A stretch of DNA of 64,000 nucleotides, taken from contig NZ_CAKPTG010000002.1 of assembly GCF_934190775.1 (NCBI RefSeq), positions 62,001 to 126,000 on the forward strand, given 5' to 3'. Shown here one piece after another: positions 41,455 to 51,237 of this stretch. Numbering within the stretch: the stretch's first letter is position 1; each line of letters opens with the position of its first letter. The notes beneath the pieces are model-generated. The model was not told the DNA's origin and did not search any database. It saw only the letters and a program-made list of their open reading frames with translations. Origin of the DNA: an uncultured Phascolarctobacterium sp. Lineage in GTDB: Bacteria > Bacillota > Negativicutes > Acidaminococcales > Acidaminococcaceae. Made by a program: the position numbers and the translations under genes.

Positions 41455-41511
41455 TCTCAGCAACCTATAAAACTTATCTGTTTACTATGTTTTAAAATTG
41501 GAGGGATTGAT

Positions 41512-42423
41512 ATGATTAATCTTAATGGTTCCTGGGTAGCAATGCCTACCCCTTTTACAGCAAAAAATGAAATTGATTTTGACGGTTTTAAAACCTTAAT
41601 TGACCGTCAGATAAAATATGGTACATCGCAATTGTTTATTCTTGGCTCTGCCGGCGAGGTCACCTTGCTTTCCTTAGAAGAAAAGAAACAGATTGTTAAG
41701 GAAGTAATCAAGATGACCAAGGGAAGAATCCCGGTATTCTTTTCAGCTGCTGCCTTAACTACGGAAGCAAGTATTGAATTTGCTAAGTATGTTGAAGAGC
41801 AGGGTGCTGATGGCGTAGTCTTCACGGTTCCGCCGTATGTGCTGATTCCGCAGCATTCAGCTTATCATCATCTTGATGCCTGCATGAGTGCAGTATCCAT
41901 TCCTTGCGGCATTTACAACAATCCGTCACGCTTAGGCGTTCAGGTAGAGCCGGAAACAATCAAGCTGCTGTCAGACAGACATCCTAATTTTGTAGTAGAC
42001 AAGGAAGCTACCGGAAGTGTTGCGCAGCTTGTTCAGGTACAACGCTTGTGTGAAGGCAAGGTAAAAATAATGTGCTGTGATGCTCCTGGCTACTCCATTG
42101 TAATTCCGACTTTAGCTGTTGGCGGTAGTGGTACAGCAAACATTGGCGGCAATATCATTCCGAAGGAGGCTGCAAAATATTCCCGTCCCTGGACAGATAT
42201 GCAGATTGTTGAAGAATGCCGAGCAGAATATTTCAAATGGTTCCCACTGTTGATGGAGCTTTACACCTATTCTAATCCTATTGTTATCAAAGCAGCCTTA
42301 AAGCTGCTGGGATTGCCAGGAGGTCATCTGCGTCATCCCTATGAAGCATATGACGGCGAGGATTTGAAACGCTTGGAAAAAATAATGGATAAAATGGGTG
42401 TTCTGGAAAAATACAGCGTATAA
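41512..42423 (+). CDS. DapA-family aldolase/lyase, substrate uncertain
   Basis: 303 residues, class I aldolase TIM barrel. The Schiff-base Lys is in NFVVDKEATG near 160-169, the Tyr in YNNPSRLG near 133, and the carboxylate loop is LGSAGEV near 45. True dihydrodipicolinate synthases have GTTGES there, so the two Thr are replaced by Ser-Ala. That argues for another 2-oxo-acid aldolase or lyase. It opens an operon with a methionine-type ABC importer and an amidohydrolase, pointing to catabolism or salvage of an imported amino-acid derivative rather than lysine synthesis. Confidence 0.8.
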   Translation: MINLNGSWVAMPTPFTAKNEIDFDGFKTLIDRQIKYGTSQLFILGSAGEVTLLSLEEKKQIVKEVIKMTKGRIPVFFSAAALTTEASIEFAKYVEEQGADGVVFTVPPYVLIPQHSAYHHLDACMSAVSIPCGIYNNPSRLGVQVEPETIKLLSDRHPNFVVDKEATGSVAQLVQVQRLCEGKVKIMCCDAPGYSIVIPTLAVGGSGTANIGGNIIPKEAAKYSRPWTDMQIVEECRAEYFKWFPLLMELYTYSNPIVIKAALKLLGLPGGHLRHPYEAYDGEDLKRLEKIMDKMGVLEKYSV

Positions 42424-42443
42424 CGCTTACTGAGGGTATATTG

Positions 42444-43466
42444 ATGATTATCAATCTAAAAGATGTTAACAAGAGCTTTAAGGTAAAGGGGACAACCTTT
42501 GAAGCCTGCAAAAATATTAATTTGTCTGTCGAAGCAGGCGACGTTTATGGCATTGTTGGCTATAGCGGTGCCGGAAAATCTACACTTGTACGCCTGATAA
42601 ATGCACTTGAAAAGCCTACCTCAGGACAAGTCGTAGTCAAGGGCAAGGTTATCAACGAGCTGGATGGCAAGGAGCTGCGCCAAATACGCAAAGATATTGC
42701 TATGATTTTCCAAAGCTTTAATCTTTTGAGCTCTAAGACAGTTTATGATAATGTCGCTATTCCTTTGCTGCTGAACAATACGCCGAAGGAAGAAATTAAA
42801 GCAAAGGTTATGGCGATGCTGGAGTTCGTGGGATTAAGTGATAAGCAAAATGTTTATCCGCAAAATTTATCCGGTGGACAAAAGCAAAGAGTTGGCATAG
42901 CCAGAGCCTTGGCAACAAATCCCAGCATCTTATTGTGTGATGAGCCTACAAGCGCTTTGGATCCTAAAACAACAGATTCAATTTTACGTCTGCTGCGTAA
43001 GGTCAATCAGGAGCTGAACGTAACGATTATTCTTATCACGCACCAGATTAACATTATCAGCAAAATCTGCAATAAGGTTGCGGTAATGGCTGAGGGCGAG
43101 ATAATTGAAAATGGTACAGTAAAGGAAATTTTTGCTCATCCCAAGCAGCAGCTGACGAAGGATTTTATTAATCTGGTAGTAGATGATTTTATTCCGGATA
43201 CTATTTTTGCCAAGGCTATGCAGGAGCAAGGGCCTGCTCGCATTTATAAGCTGCGTGTTTTAAACGGCAATGTCTGTGACACCTTTGTGCCGGATTTGCG
43301 TAAGCAGTTTAAGCTGGAACTGAAAACCTTGTCCATGTCTGTTATGGAGATGCAGGGTTCCATCCTGACCAGTGTAGGCATACTGGCTAAGGGGGATGCA
43401 GAAGAACTGGCACGCTTTGACAGCTATTTATATGCACATTATGAAGTGAAGGAGGTAACTGCCTAA
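42444..43466 (+). CDS. methionine-type ABC transporter ATPase (MetN-like)
   Basis: 340 residues from ATG 42444. Walker A GYSGAGKST near 38, signature LSGGQKQRV, Walker B LLCDEPTSALDP, H-loop ITHQ. The C-terminal third (about 250-340) is a NIL-type regulatory domain, present in MetN and absent from most ATPases, which allows feedback by the internal substrate. Followed without a gap by the permease (TAATG). The substrate may be methionine or another amino-acid derivative. Confidence 0.88.
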   Translation: MIINLKDVNKSFKVKGTTFEACKNINLSVEAGDVYGIVGYSGAGKSTLVRLINALEKPTSGQVVVKGKVINELDGKELRQIRKDIAMIFQSFNLLSSKTVYDNVAIPLLLNNTPKEEIKAKVMAMLEFVGLSDKQNVYPQNLSGGQKQRVGIARALATNPSILLCDEPTSALDPKTTDSILRLLRKVNQELNVTIILITHQINIISKICNKVAVMAEGEIIENGTVKEIFAHPKQQLTKDFINLVVDDFIPDTIFAKAMQEQGPARIYKLRVLNGNVCDTFVPDLRKQFKLELKTLSMSVMEMQGSILTSVGILAKGDAEELARFDSYLYAHYEVKEVTA

Positions 43467-44131
43467 TGATTCAGGAATATTTGCGTGTGCCTGCTTCTAC
43501 ACTGATTGAGGCTGCTAATCAGACGATTTATATGGTTGCTGTCTCCTTGGTAGCCGGTGCAATCTTAGGTATGCTGATTGCAATTGTTTTGGTTTTGACG
43601 CGCGAGCGAGGTCCCCTGGAAAACAAATGGGTATTTAATATTTTGGGTGCTATAGTCAATATTGTACGTAGTATTCCCTTTATTATTTTCATCGTGGCGG
43701 TTATGCCATTGACCAAATTTATTGTAGGGACAAGAATTGGCACTACAGCAGCTATCATCCCACTTGTTCTGCATGTTGCACCTTATCTGGCACGCTTATT
43801 TGAAAGCTCACTGCTGGAGGTACAGGGAGGCATCATAGAAGCGGCGCAATCTATGGGGGCGACTACCTGGCAGATTATACGTTACTTTTTACTGCCGGAG
43901 GCTATGCCATCCTTAATGCTGGCAATAACAACAGGCACGATAGGGCTGTTGGGCTCGACAGCGATGGCTGGTGCAATTGGCGCCGGTGGTGTAGGCAATC
44001 TGGCTCTGACCTATGGTTATGAGCGCCTGAATATGCCGCTGATGGCTGTTACCGTTATTATTTTGATTATATTAGTACAGATTATCCAATCACTTGGTAA
44101 TTATCTGGCACAAAGATTCAGACATGTATAG
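43466..44131 (+). CDS. methionine-type ABC transporter permease (MetI-like)
   Basis: 221 residues, five membrane helices. The EAA loop ESSLLEVQGGIIEAAQSMGA at about 113-132 contacts the ATPase. The N-terminus (ASTLIEAANQTIYMV) and GLLGSTAMAGAIGAGGVGNLA near 150 are characteristic of MetI. Overlaps metN-like stop by one base. Confidence 0.9.
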   Translation: MIQEYLRVPASTLIEAANQTIYMVAVSLVAGAILGMLIAIVLVLTRERGPLENKWVFNILGAIVNIVRSIPFIIFIVAVMPLTKFIVGTRIGTTAAIIPLVLHVAPYLARLFESSLLEVQGGIIEAAQSMGATTWQIIRYFLLPEAMPSLMLAITTGTIGLLGSTAMAGAIGAGGVGNLALTYGYERLNMPLMAVTVIILIILVQIIQSLGNYLAQRFRHV

Positions 44132-44148
44132 TAAAGGAAGTGTAAAAA

Positions 44149-45018
44149 ATGCTGAAGCATAAATTAACTTATTTGGCAATTTTAGGTGCGTTGTTTACGC
44201 TGTTTATGGTTGGCTGCGGTTCTGATAACTCCAAGGATGCTGCTGCAACCCAAATCAGCGAGGGTGCTAAGCAACATAAGGTTATTAAATACCGTCGCTT
44301 GCCGACAGCTACCAGTGATATGTTCGAAGCAGGCATTGTACCTATTTTGAAGAAAAAAGGTTATGAATTAAAGCCTGTAGAAATTACTGATTCTGTCCAA
44401 CGCGAGCTGGCCTTGAGCGAGGATGAGATTGATATGCATGTTGATTCTCATGCTGCTTATGTCAACACCATCAATAAGGACCAGAAAACGAATCTTTATC
44501 CTGCCTTGCAGGTGCCGACAGTTCCTGCCGGTATTTATGCAGGCAGCAAGACTGATTTAAAGCAGCTTGCTGATGGCGACAAGATTGCCTTTCCGAACGA
44601 TGCCTCCAACGAAGCACGTTCCCTGCAGCTTTTGAAGGAAACGGGCCTGATTAAAATGAAAGAGGGCGTTGATCCTACTAAATATAAATTGGCGGATGTT
44701 GCTGAAAACCCGCATCATCTGCAGCTTGTTTTAATGAAGGGACCTAACATTGCAGGTGTACGCTCTGACTTTGCCTTTGTAATCTTGCGTGGCTCGGATG
44801 CATATAACGCCAAGATTGATTTTAACAGCGCTCTTGCCGGTGAACGTCAGGAGGATATTCTGGCTCCTAATATGATGTGCTTTGTTGTCAATGGCAAGCA
44901 TAAGGATGAAGCTTGGGTGCAGGATGTTATCGCTGCTTATAAATCTTCTGAATTCAAGGACTTTATGAAGACACAAAGCAAGTTCTGGATTTTACCTGAA
45001 TACCTGCGCAGCAAATAA
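44149..45018 (+). CDS. methionine-type substrate-binding lipoprotein (MetQ/NlpA-like)
   Basis: 289 residues. Lipobox MVGC with Cys23. The NlpA fold follows: a hinge stretch DMHVDSHAAYV near 105 (MetQ usually has NxF/Q residues here), IAFPNDASNEARSLQLL near 145 and DIxxNPHHLQLV near 190. The N-terminal mature part is Ser/Asp/Ala rich. Variation at the ligand positions relative to MetQ suggests that the substrate may not be plain methionine. Part of the dapA-like operon. Confidence 0.88.
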   Translation: MLKHKLTYLAILGALFTLFMVGCGSDNSKDAAATQISEGAKQHKVIKYRRLPTATSDMFEAGIVPILKKKGYELKPVEITDSVQRELALSEDEIDMHVDSHAAYVNTINKDQKTNLYPALQVPTVPAGIYAGSKTDLKQLADGDKIAFPNDASNEARSLQLLKETGLIKMKEGVDPTKYKLADVAENPHHLQLVLMKGPNIAGVRSDFAFVILRGSDAYNAKIDFNSALAGERQEDILAPNMMCFVVNGKHKDEAWVQDVIAAYKSSEFKDFMKTQSKFWILPEYLRSK

Positions 45019-45035
45019 GAAAAGAGTGATGGCCT

Positions 45036-46256
45036 ATGTTGAACAAGATATTGCAGGATAGGCTGAAGGCTGCTGTAGCAGCAGTTGAAAAGGATGTGTA
45101 TGCAGTTTATAAGGAGCTGCATACACATCCTGAATTATCCTTGCAAGAATATAATACAAGTAAGCTTGTCCGCGCTGTAGTAAAAGGCTATGGCGTGTAT
45201 GGCGAGCCTTTGCCGATTGGCCCGACAGGGCTTTTATACAAGCTCCAGGGAGCTGCTGACGGTCCAACGCTGCTCTTGCGTGCTGATATGGACGCGTTGC
45301 CGCTTCAGGAGGATGCGGACCACGAGGTGCACAGCGAGGTTCCAGGCGTTATGCATGCCTGCGGACACGATTCTCATACGTCTATTTTATTAGGAACGAT
45401 GCGTGTACTGGCATCTTTCAAGAAGCAGATTGCCGGCACTGTATATTTTTTCTTTCAGCCTGCGGAAGAAGGACTGAATGGAGCAAAATTTTTATTGCAG
45501 ACAGCCGGCGTACCGCTGGAGAAAATTGATGCTGTATGTGCCTGTCATATGATGCCGGATTTATATGCCGGAGAAATCGGCTTGCAAAGCGGAGCGCTGT
45601 TGGCAAGCTCTGATACCTTTGATATTACTGTTAATGGTAAGGGTGGTCATGGTGCGCATCCTTATACGACTGTCGATCCGGTAATGATTGCAGCCGGTCT
45701 TGTGCAACAGCTGCAAAATCTTGTGGCACGTGAGGTTTGCGCTTTAGACAGCGCTGTAATTTCTGTTTGCAGCATTCATTCTGAGGGAAATGCTTATAAC
45801 ATTATTCCTGATAAGGTGTATCTGCGTGGCACAATCAGAACGTTAGAGCCTGCAACACGTAAATATTTGCAGAAACGCGTTAAAGAAGTGTGCGAGCATT
45901 TTTGCGCTGCTCAAAGAGCTACTAGTGAAGTTACTATTCTGGAGGGACCTCCCTCCCTGCATAATGATGCTGCTTGGGTAGCAAAAGCACAGGAGGTACT
46001 GGCTCCCGTCTTAGGCGCTGAAAATATTAAACAGCTTAAAATTGCTACCATGGGTGCTGAGGATTTTGCCTATATTAAAGAACGCTATCCAGGTATCTTT
46101 ATCCGCATTGGCTGCCGCACGCAGGGAAAAGCGTTTACACCTATCCATAGCGGCCGCTTTACTGTGGATCGTAAGGCCTTGACCAGCGGGATGCTGACGA
46201 TGGCCGGGATGGCGCTTGATTTTTGTCAGCAGGGAGCAGCAAAAGATGGTAAATAA
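45036..46256 (+). CDS. M20 family amidohydrolase (N-acyl amino acid hydrolase type)
   Basis: 406 residues. HTHPELSLQEYNTS near 30, metal site VMHACGHDSHT near 105, FQPAEEG near 140, dimerisation-domain GGHGAHPYTTVDP near 205 and the final IHSGRFTVD are all as in hippurate/IAA-amino-acid hydrolases. It would cleave an amide-linked acyl group or peptide from an amino acid after import through the adjacent ABC transporter. Overlaps the following gene by 11 bases. Confidence 0.9.
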   Translation: MLNKILQDRLKAAVAAVEKDVYAVYKELHTHPELSLQEYNTSKLVRAVVKGYGVYGEPLPIGPTGLLYKLQGAADGPTLLLRADMDALPLQEDADHEVHSEVPGVMHACGHDSHTSILLGTMRVLASFKKQIAGTVYFFFQPAEEGLNGAKFLLQTAGVPLEKIDAVCACHMMPDLYAGEIGLQSGALLASSDTFDITVNGKGGHGAHPYTTVDPVMIAAGLVQQLQNLVAREVCALDSAVISVCSIHSEGNAYNIIPDKVYLRGTIRTLEPATRKYLQKRVKEVCEHFCAAQRATSEVTILEGPPSLHNDAAWVAKAQEVLAPVLGAENIKQLKIATMGAEDFAYIKERYPGIFIRIGCRTQGKAFTPIHSGRFTVDRKALTSGMLTMAGMALDFCQQGAAKDGK

Positions 46257-46659
46257 ATTTTATGAGGTTACTGTGCCTCAGGGTGAAGATATTAAAAAAT
46301 TTTTGACGGCCTTTATTCTGCAGCAAGGGTGGAAAAATGTTTATGTTACCGGTGCTATTGGCAGCGTAATTGATATGGTTTTTACTACTCCTGTGCAAAA
46401 TCATCTGCCTTTACGCTGTGGCAGGGTGCCTGTAAGTGCTGCCGGAGAAATTGTGCAGTTTTGCGGCGAGGTTATGCCTATCGAAAAAATGCCGCCAGAG
46501 CTGGAGGATATTTATCCGGATAAGGACAGTCCGCTTTTTGTGCATATCCATGCGGCCTGCGCTATTGCAGGCGGACACGTTATTGGCGGCGGCCTCAGCA
46601 GTGGCAGAGCCTTTAGAGCCTTACGTGTTTTTATGGTACCACTAGATGATGTTGCCTGA
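46246..46659 (+). CDS. PPC/DUF296 domain protein
   Basis: 137 residues from ATG 46246, which sits 9 bases behind GGGAG and inside the end of the amidohydrolase gene. The fold pattern FYEVTVPQGEDIKKFLTAF, then VTGAIGSV, LHV-like FVHIHAACA and VIGGGLSSG fits the PPC (plant and prokaryote conserved)/DUF296 family, including the conserved histidines (HIHA). Bacterial members are of unknown activity and form trimers. Last gene of the operon. Confidence 0.78.
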   Translation: MVNKFYEVTVPQGEDIKKFLTAFILQQGWKNVYVTGAIGSVIDMVFTTPVQNHLPLRCGRVPVSAAGEIVQFCGEVMPIEKMPPELEDIYPDKDSPLFVHIHAACAIAGGHVIGGGLSSGRAFRALRVFMVPLDDVA

Positions 46660-46855
46660 ATAGCTGCTAAGCAAGTTTTGTTAAAATTTAACACTTTCAT
46701 AAGTAATATGTGAAAAAAATAAAAAAAGCGCAAACTTTAGCAGGAGTTTTCGCCTCTATAGCGAAATATAGAAACAAAGGGATAAAGCCCGAGCCCTTGA
46801 TAGAAAAATGGTAGCACCAAAGCGATTTGGCGACATACCAAAGGAGGCATTGATT
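46660..46855 (+). other. leader of hpf with a small inverted repeat
   Basis: No gene. TTTCGC-CTCTATA-GCGAAA (46748-46766) is an inverted repeat, possibly a regulatory hairpin. No clear -35/-10 pair is seen. A frame is open into hpf from 46808, but the AAGGAGG at 46841 places the true start at 46856. Confidence 0.4.
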
Positions 46856-47395
46856 ATGAGTGTAAACGTAAAAGGCAGAAACATTGATGTAACCCCGGCT
46901 CTGAAAGAGTATGTGGAGAAAAAAATTACTAAGGTTACTAAGCAGTTTAAGACTGTTGGTGACATTTCTGCAGTACTGAAGGTTGAGAAAGGTAACCATA
47001 TTGTAGAAATTACGGTTCCCGCAAGCGGCATCCTGCTGAGAGCTCAGGAAACCACGAAAGATATGTATTCCTCCATTGATTTGGTTGTAGAGAAAATTGA
47101 ACGTCAGATTCACAAATATAAAACTCGTCTGATGAAGAGAAAATACAGCAACTTTGCTGATACTGCTGTTCCTGCTCCGGTACCGGCTGCAGAGGCTGCT
47201 GATGAAGGCGAATTCGAAATTATCAAGAATAAACGCTTCATCATGCATCCGATGACTCCGGAAGAAGCAATCCTGCAAATGAACCTGTTGAACCACGATT
47301 TCTTCGTATTCTACGATCCTGATCTGGGTGCTACTAATGTGGTTTACCGCCGCAAGGATGGCAAATATGGTCTGCTGAGCCCGGAACTGAAATAA
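46856..47395 (+). CDS. hpf: long-form ribosome hibernation promoting factor
   Basis: 179 residues. N-terminal S30AE domain (1-100; MSVNVKGRNIDVTPALKEYV), Ala/Pro linker (108-122) and a C-terminal dimerisation domain (125-179; VVYRRKDGKYGLLSP at the end). The long form drives direct formation of 100S ribosome dimers in resting cells. AAGGAGG site 8 bases before ATG. Monocistronic with its own terminator. Confidence 0.95.
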   Translation: MSVNVKGRNIDVTPALKEYVEKKITKVTKQFKTVGDISAVLKVEKGNHIVEITVPASGILLRAQETTKDMYSSIDLVVEKIERQIHKYKTRLMKRKYSNFADTAVPAPVPAAEAADEGEFEIIKNKRFIMHPMTPEEAILQMNLLNHDFFVFYDPDLGATNVVYRRKDGKYGLLSPELK

Positions 47396-47423
47396 AACAA
47401 ATATTTTAACCTAAACTTCACAA

Positions 47424-47457
47424 AAAAGCACAGGATTTGCTCCTGTGCTTTTTGCTT
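47424..47457 (+). terminator. terminator of hpf
   Basis: AAAAGCACAGG-ATTTGCT-CCTGTGCTTTTT. Confidence 0.9.
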
Positions 47458-47480
47458 TTTAAGAGAGATTCTGCTATAAT
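47452..47480 (+). promoter_or_regulatory. promoter of secA
   Basis: TTGCTT (47452-47457) and TATAAT (47475-47480) with a 17-base spacer. The -35 lies in the T-run of the hpf terminator. Confidence 0.65.
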
Positions 47481-47531
47481 TTAAAATTAGGTGTATAGTC
47501 TTTTCAAACACCATAATTTTAAGGAGTGATC

Positions 47532-49985
47532 GTGTTGCTCGAAGGCATTTTAAAGAAAATTTTTGGTGACCCCAACGAAAAAGAGATCAAGAACATTCGT
47601 GTAATCGTAGATAAGATTAATAGTCTGGAAAAGGATATGGAAAGCCTTAGCTCTGCCAATCTGGCAGCCAAGACTGGCGAATTTAAGGTACGTTTGCAAA
47701 AGGGTGAAACCCTGGATGATATTCTTCCGGAAGCATTTGCCGTTGTCCGTGAAGCATCCAGACGTGTTACCGGCATGCGTCATTTTGATGTGCAGCTGAT
47801 TGGCGGCGTGGTGCTGCATCGCGGCAAAATCGCTGAAATGCGTACCGGCGAAGGTAAAACCCTGGTAGCTACTGCACCTGTATATCTGAATGCATTGACC
47901 GGCAAGGGCGTACATGTTGTAACTGTCAATGATTATCTGGCACGTCGCGACAGCGAGGATATGGGCCGTATTTACAAGTTCCTTGGCCTGTCTGTTGGTC
48001 TGATTGTGCATGATATGGATTTCCCCGACCGTAAGGCTGCATATGCTGCAGACATTACCTACGGTACAAATAACGAATTCGGCTTTGACTACCTGCGTGA
48101 TAACATGGTAGTTGATGAAAATCAGATGGTTCAGCGTGAGCTGAATTACTGTATTGTCGATGAGGTCGACAGTATCCTGATTGACGAAGCGCGTACCCCG
48201 CTGATTATTTCCGGCCCAGGTGAAAAATCCACCGAGTTGTATCAGGTTCTGGCCCGTGTTGTTGCCAACATGGAAGAAGGCGAGGACTATACTGTTGATG
48301 AAAAGCAAAAACAGGTAGCGCCTACCGAAAAGGGTATTGCCAAGGCAGAAAAAATGCTGGGCATCGGCAACCTGTATGACAATGAGCATGGTGTGGACTA
48401 TTCCCACCAGATTATGTGCGCTCTGAAGGCTAAGGCTTTGATGCATCGCGACCGCGATTATGTGGTTAAGGATGGTCAGGTTATCATCGTTGATGAATTT
48501 ACCGGCCGTCTGATGTTCGGACGTCGTTTCTCCGAAGGTCTGCATCAGGCTATCGAAGCTAAGGAAGGCGTAAAGGTAGAACGCGAAAGCCAGACTCTGG
48601 CAACTATTACCTTCCAGAACTACTTCCGTATGTACAAAAAGCTCGCCGGCATGACCGGTACCGCTAAGACCGAGGAGCAGGAGTTCCAGAAGATTTATAA
48701 TCTGCCGGTTGTTGTTGTACCTACCAATAAGCCGATGATCCGTATTGATTATCCTGATGTTATCTATAAAACACGTATTGCCAAATACAAGGCAGCGGTT
48801 AATGAGATTGAAGAATGCCATAAGTCCGGCCGTCCGGTACTAGTTGGTACTACTTCTATTGCTCAGTCCGAAGAGCTGAGCGCAATGCTCAAACGCCGCA
48901 ACATTCCGCATAACGTGCTGAATGCTAAGTACCATGAAAAAGAGGCTGAGATTATTTCTCATGCAGGTCAATATGGCGCTGTAACCATTGCTACCAACAT
49001 GGCAGGCCGTGGTACCGATATTACCTTGGGTGAAGGCGTACCTGAATTAGGTGGCCTGCACATTATCGGTACTGAGCGTCATGAAAGCCGCCGTATCGAT
49101 AACCAGCTGCGCGGTCGTTGCGCCCGTCAGGGTGACCCCGGTTCTTCCAAGTTCTTCCTGAGCCTGGAGGATGACCTGATGCGCTTGTTCGGCAGTGATA
49201 ATATTGCCGGCATCATGGATAAGCTGGGCATGGAGGACGATGAACCGATTGAACACAGCCTGGTTACCAAGTCCATCGAAAATGCTCAGAAGAAGGTTGA
49301 AGCACGTAACTTCAGCATTCGTAAGCATGTCCTGGAATATGATGATGTTATGAACCAGCAGCGTGAGGTTATTTACTCTCAACGTCATAAAATCCTGCAT
49401 CAGGAAAATCTTAAGGATACCATCAAGGAAATGGTTGATGAAACCGTTGAACGTACTATGACCATGTATGCGCCGCCTGAGGTTTACTCTGAGGATTGGG
49501 ATCTGCAGGCTCTGATTAACTACGCTGAGGACTTCTATGCTCCGCGTGGTCTGCTGACTGTAGATTATCTGCAAAACCTCAGCCGTGAAGAACTGGCTGA
49601 ATACCTGCAAAAGGTTGCTGATGATAATTATCAGGCACGTGAGGACGCAATTGGTCCTGAACTGATGCGTGAGCTGGAAAACCTGGTTATGCTGAAGGTT
49701 GTAGACAACCATTGGATGGAACATCTGGATGCTATGGATATGCTGCGTGAAGGCGTTGGTCTGCGTGCATATGGACAGAAGGATCCGCTGGTTGAGTACA
49801 AATTTGAAGCCTATGACATGTTTGAAGCTATGATGGAGGCTATCAAGGAAGACGTTGTCCGCTACATTTACCGCGTCAATGTTATTACCCAACCGCAGGT
49901 TGAAGATCCACTGGAAAATGCTTCCACTAATAACCCGACTCCCGAGGGTGACGAGGGTAATTTGAAAGCTGAACCCAAGAAATAA
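47532..49985 (+). CDS. secA: protein translocase ATPase SecA
   Basis: 817 residues from GTG 47532. TTG 47535 is an equally possible start, and the upstream GTG 47526 lies in the AAGGAG site. Walker [12 protein letters not shown] near 100, DEAD-type [12 protein letters not shown] near 210, and helicase motifs AGRGTDI and [13 protein letters not shown]. The C-terminus ends in an acidic/Lys tail without the CxCxxxxxxxxCH zinc motif that binds SecB. It powers export through SecYEG of the envelope proteins seen here. Own promoter. Followed by prfB after 120 bases. Confidence 0.96.
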   Translation: MLLEGILKKIFGDPNEKEIKNIRVIVDKINSLEKDMESLSSANLAAKTGEFKVRLQKGETLDDILPEAFAVVREASRRVTGMRHFDVQLIGGVVLHRGKIAEMRTGEGKTLVATAPVYLNALTGKGVHVVTVNDYLARRDSEDMGRIYKFLGLSVGLIVHDMDFPDRKAAYAADITYGTNNEFGFDYLRDNMVVDENQMVQRELNYCIVDEVDSILIDEARTPLIISGPGEKSTELYQVLARVVANMEEGEDYTVDEKQKQVAPTEKGIAKAEKMLGIGNLYDNEHGVDYSHQIMCALKAKALMHRDRDYVVKDGQVIIVDEFTGRLMFGRRFSEGLHQAIEAKEGVKVERESQTLATITFQNYFRMYKKLAGMTGTAKTEEQEFQKIYNLPVVVVPTNKPMIRIDYPDVIYKTRIAKYKAAVNEIEECHKSGRPVLVGTTSIAQSEELSAMLKRRNIPHNVLNAKYHEKEAEIISHAGQYGAVTIATNMAGRGTDITLGEGVPELGGLHIIGTERHESRRIDNQLRGRCARQGDPGSSKFFLSLEDDLMRLFGSDNIAGIMDKLGMEDDEPIEHSLVTKSIENAQKKVEARNFSIRKHVLEYDDVMNQQREVIYSQRHKILHQENLKDTIKEMVDETVERTMTMYAPPEVYSEDWDLQALINYAEDFYAPRGLLTVDYLQNLSREELAEYLQKVADDNYQAREDAIGPELMRELENLVMLKVVDNHWMEHLDAMDMLREGVGLRAYGQKDPLVEYKFEAYDMFEAMMEAIKEDVVRYIYRVNVITQPQVEDPLENASTNNPTPEGDEGNLKAEPKK

Positions 49986-49990
49986 TTTTT

Positions 49991-50016
49991 AAGTCAGCAG
50001 CTTTTGCTGCTGACTT
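49991..50016 (+). terminator. hairpin after secA
   Basis: AAGTCAGCAGC-TTTT-GCTGCTGACTT, followed only by ACTTTAG, so likely a partial terminator before prfB. Confidence 0.5.
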
Positions 50017-50104
50017 ACTTTAGCCTTGTTTGCAAGAACTCGGCAAAACGGCTGAGGCCGTAAATAACTAATATTTGCTACACGAAAGGTTGTGAGGAAT
50101 TTTG

Positions 50105-51209
50105 TTGATTGAAGAATATAAGCCTGAAATTACAAATCTGCAAGCAAAATTAGAGGAAATGAGGGGATCTCTTTGACATCGCTGTCAAAGAAGATCGTAT
50201 TGCAGAATTAGAACATAAAATGGGTGATCCTACTTTTTGGGATGATCCGGAAAAGGCGCAAAAAACAGCGCAGGACGTTAACAGCTTAAAGGAAGAGGTT
50301 GATGGCTTCCATAAATTGAGCGCAGGCGTTGAAGATTTAGAGGCTTTACAGGAGATGGCTGCCGAAGAAAATGATGAAAGCCTGCTTCCTGAAATGGATG
50401 AGCTGCTGGCAAAATGCCGCAGCGAGCTTGAGCATTTGGAGCTGGGTATGCTGCTCAGCGGTGAATATGATGCCAACAATGCTATCCTGACACTGCATGC
50501 AGGTGCAGGCGGCACTGAAGCGCAGGATTGGACCAGCATGCTGCTGCGTATGTTTACCCGTTTTGCTGAGCAAAACGGCTTTGCTTTGGAAATGCTTGAC
50601 TATCAGCCGGGTGATGAGGCCGGTGTAAAAAGTGCTACTATTCAGGTTAACGGCCATAATGCTTATGGCTTCTTGCGCTCTGAAAAGGGTGTACACCGTC
50701 TGGTGCGCATTTCTCCGTTTGATGCCAACGCTCGTCGTCATACCTCCTTTGCTGCGGTAGACGTAATGCCTGAGCTTGATGATACTGTTGATGTAAATAT
50801 TAATATGGATGAGGTGCGCGTCGATGTTTACCGTTCCAGCGGTGCCGGCGGTCAGCACGTCAATAAAACCTCCTCTGCTGTACGTATGACGCATGAACCG
50901 ACGGGTATCGTTGTTCAATGTCAGAATGAGCGTTCCCAAATTCAGAACCGTGAGCGTTGCCTGCAGATGCTGCGTGCAAAATTATATGAATACGAAAAGG
51001 CTAAGCAGGATGCTCTTGTCAGCGATATTGCCGGTGATTACCAGAATATCGAATGGGGCAGCCAAATCCGTTCCTATGTATTCCAGCCTTATACTATGGT
51101 TAAGGACCATCGTACAGGCTGCGAAACCGGTAACATCCAGGCTGTTATGGATGGTGATCTGATGCCGTTCGTAGAAGCATATCTGCGTAGCCAGCAGAAG
51201 AAGGTTTAA
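50105..51209 (+). CDS. prfB: peptide chain release factor 2 with programmed +1 frameshift
   Basis: Translation starts at TTG 50105 (or TTG 50102) and runs 22-23 codons to AGGGGA TCT CTT TGA C, where TGA (50174-50176) is an in-frame stop. Slipping +1 at CTT gives ...RGSL-DIAVKEDRIAEL and continues to 51209. The AGGGG at 50162-50166 is the internal Shine-Dalgarno-like stimulator. The full protein is about 368 residues with the GGQ motif (SGAGGQHVNKT) and an SPF-type tripeptide stretch (ISPFD). RF2 reads UGA, so the site is an autoregulatory switch. The sequence shows both frames directly. Confidence 0.94.
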
Positions 51210-51237
51210 TAAAGCGAGGTCTGGACAGGTGAATTTT

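Noticed and set aside
50220..51209. prfB as an ordinary 329-residue protein starting at ATG 50220
   Set aside because: The N-terminal domain would be missing. The upstream frame plus the CTT TGA C frameshift site supplies it exactly.
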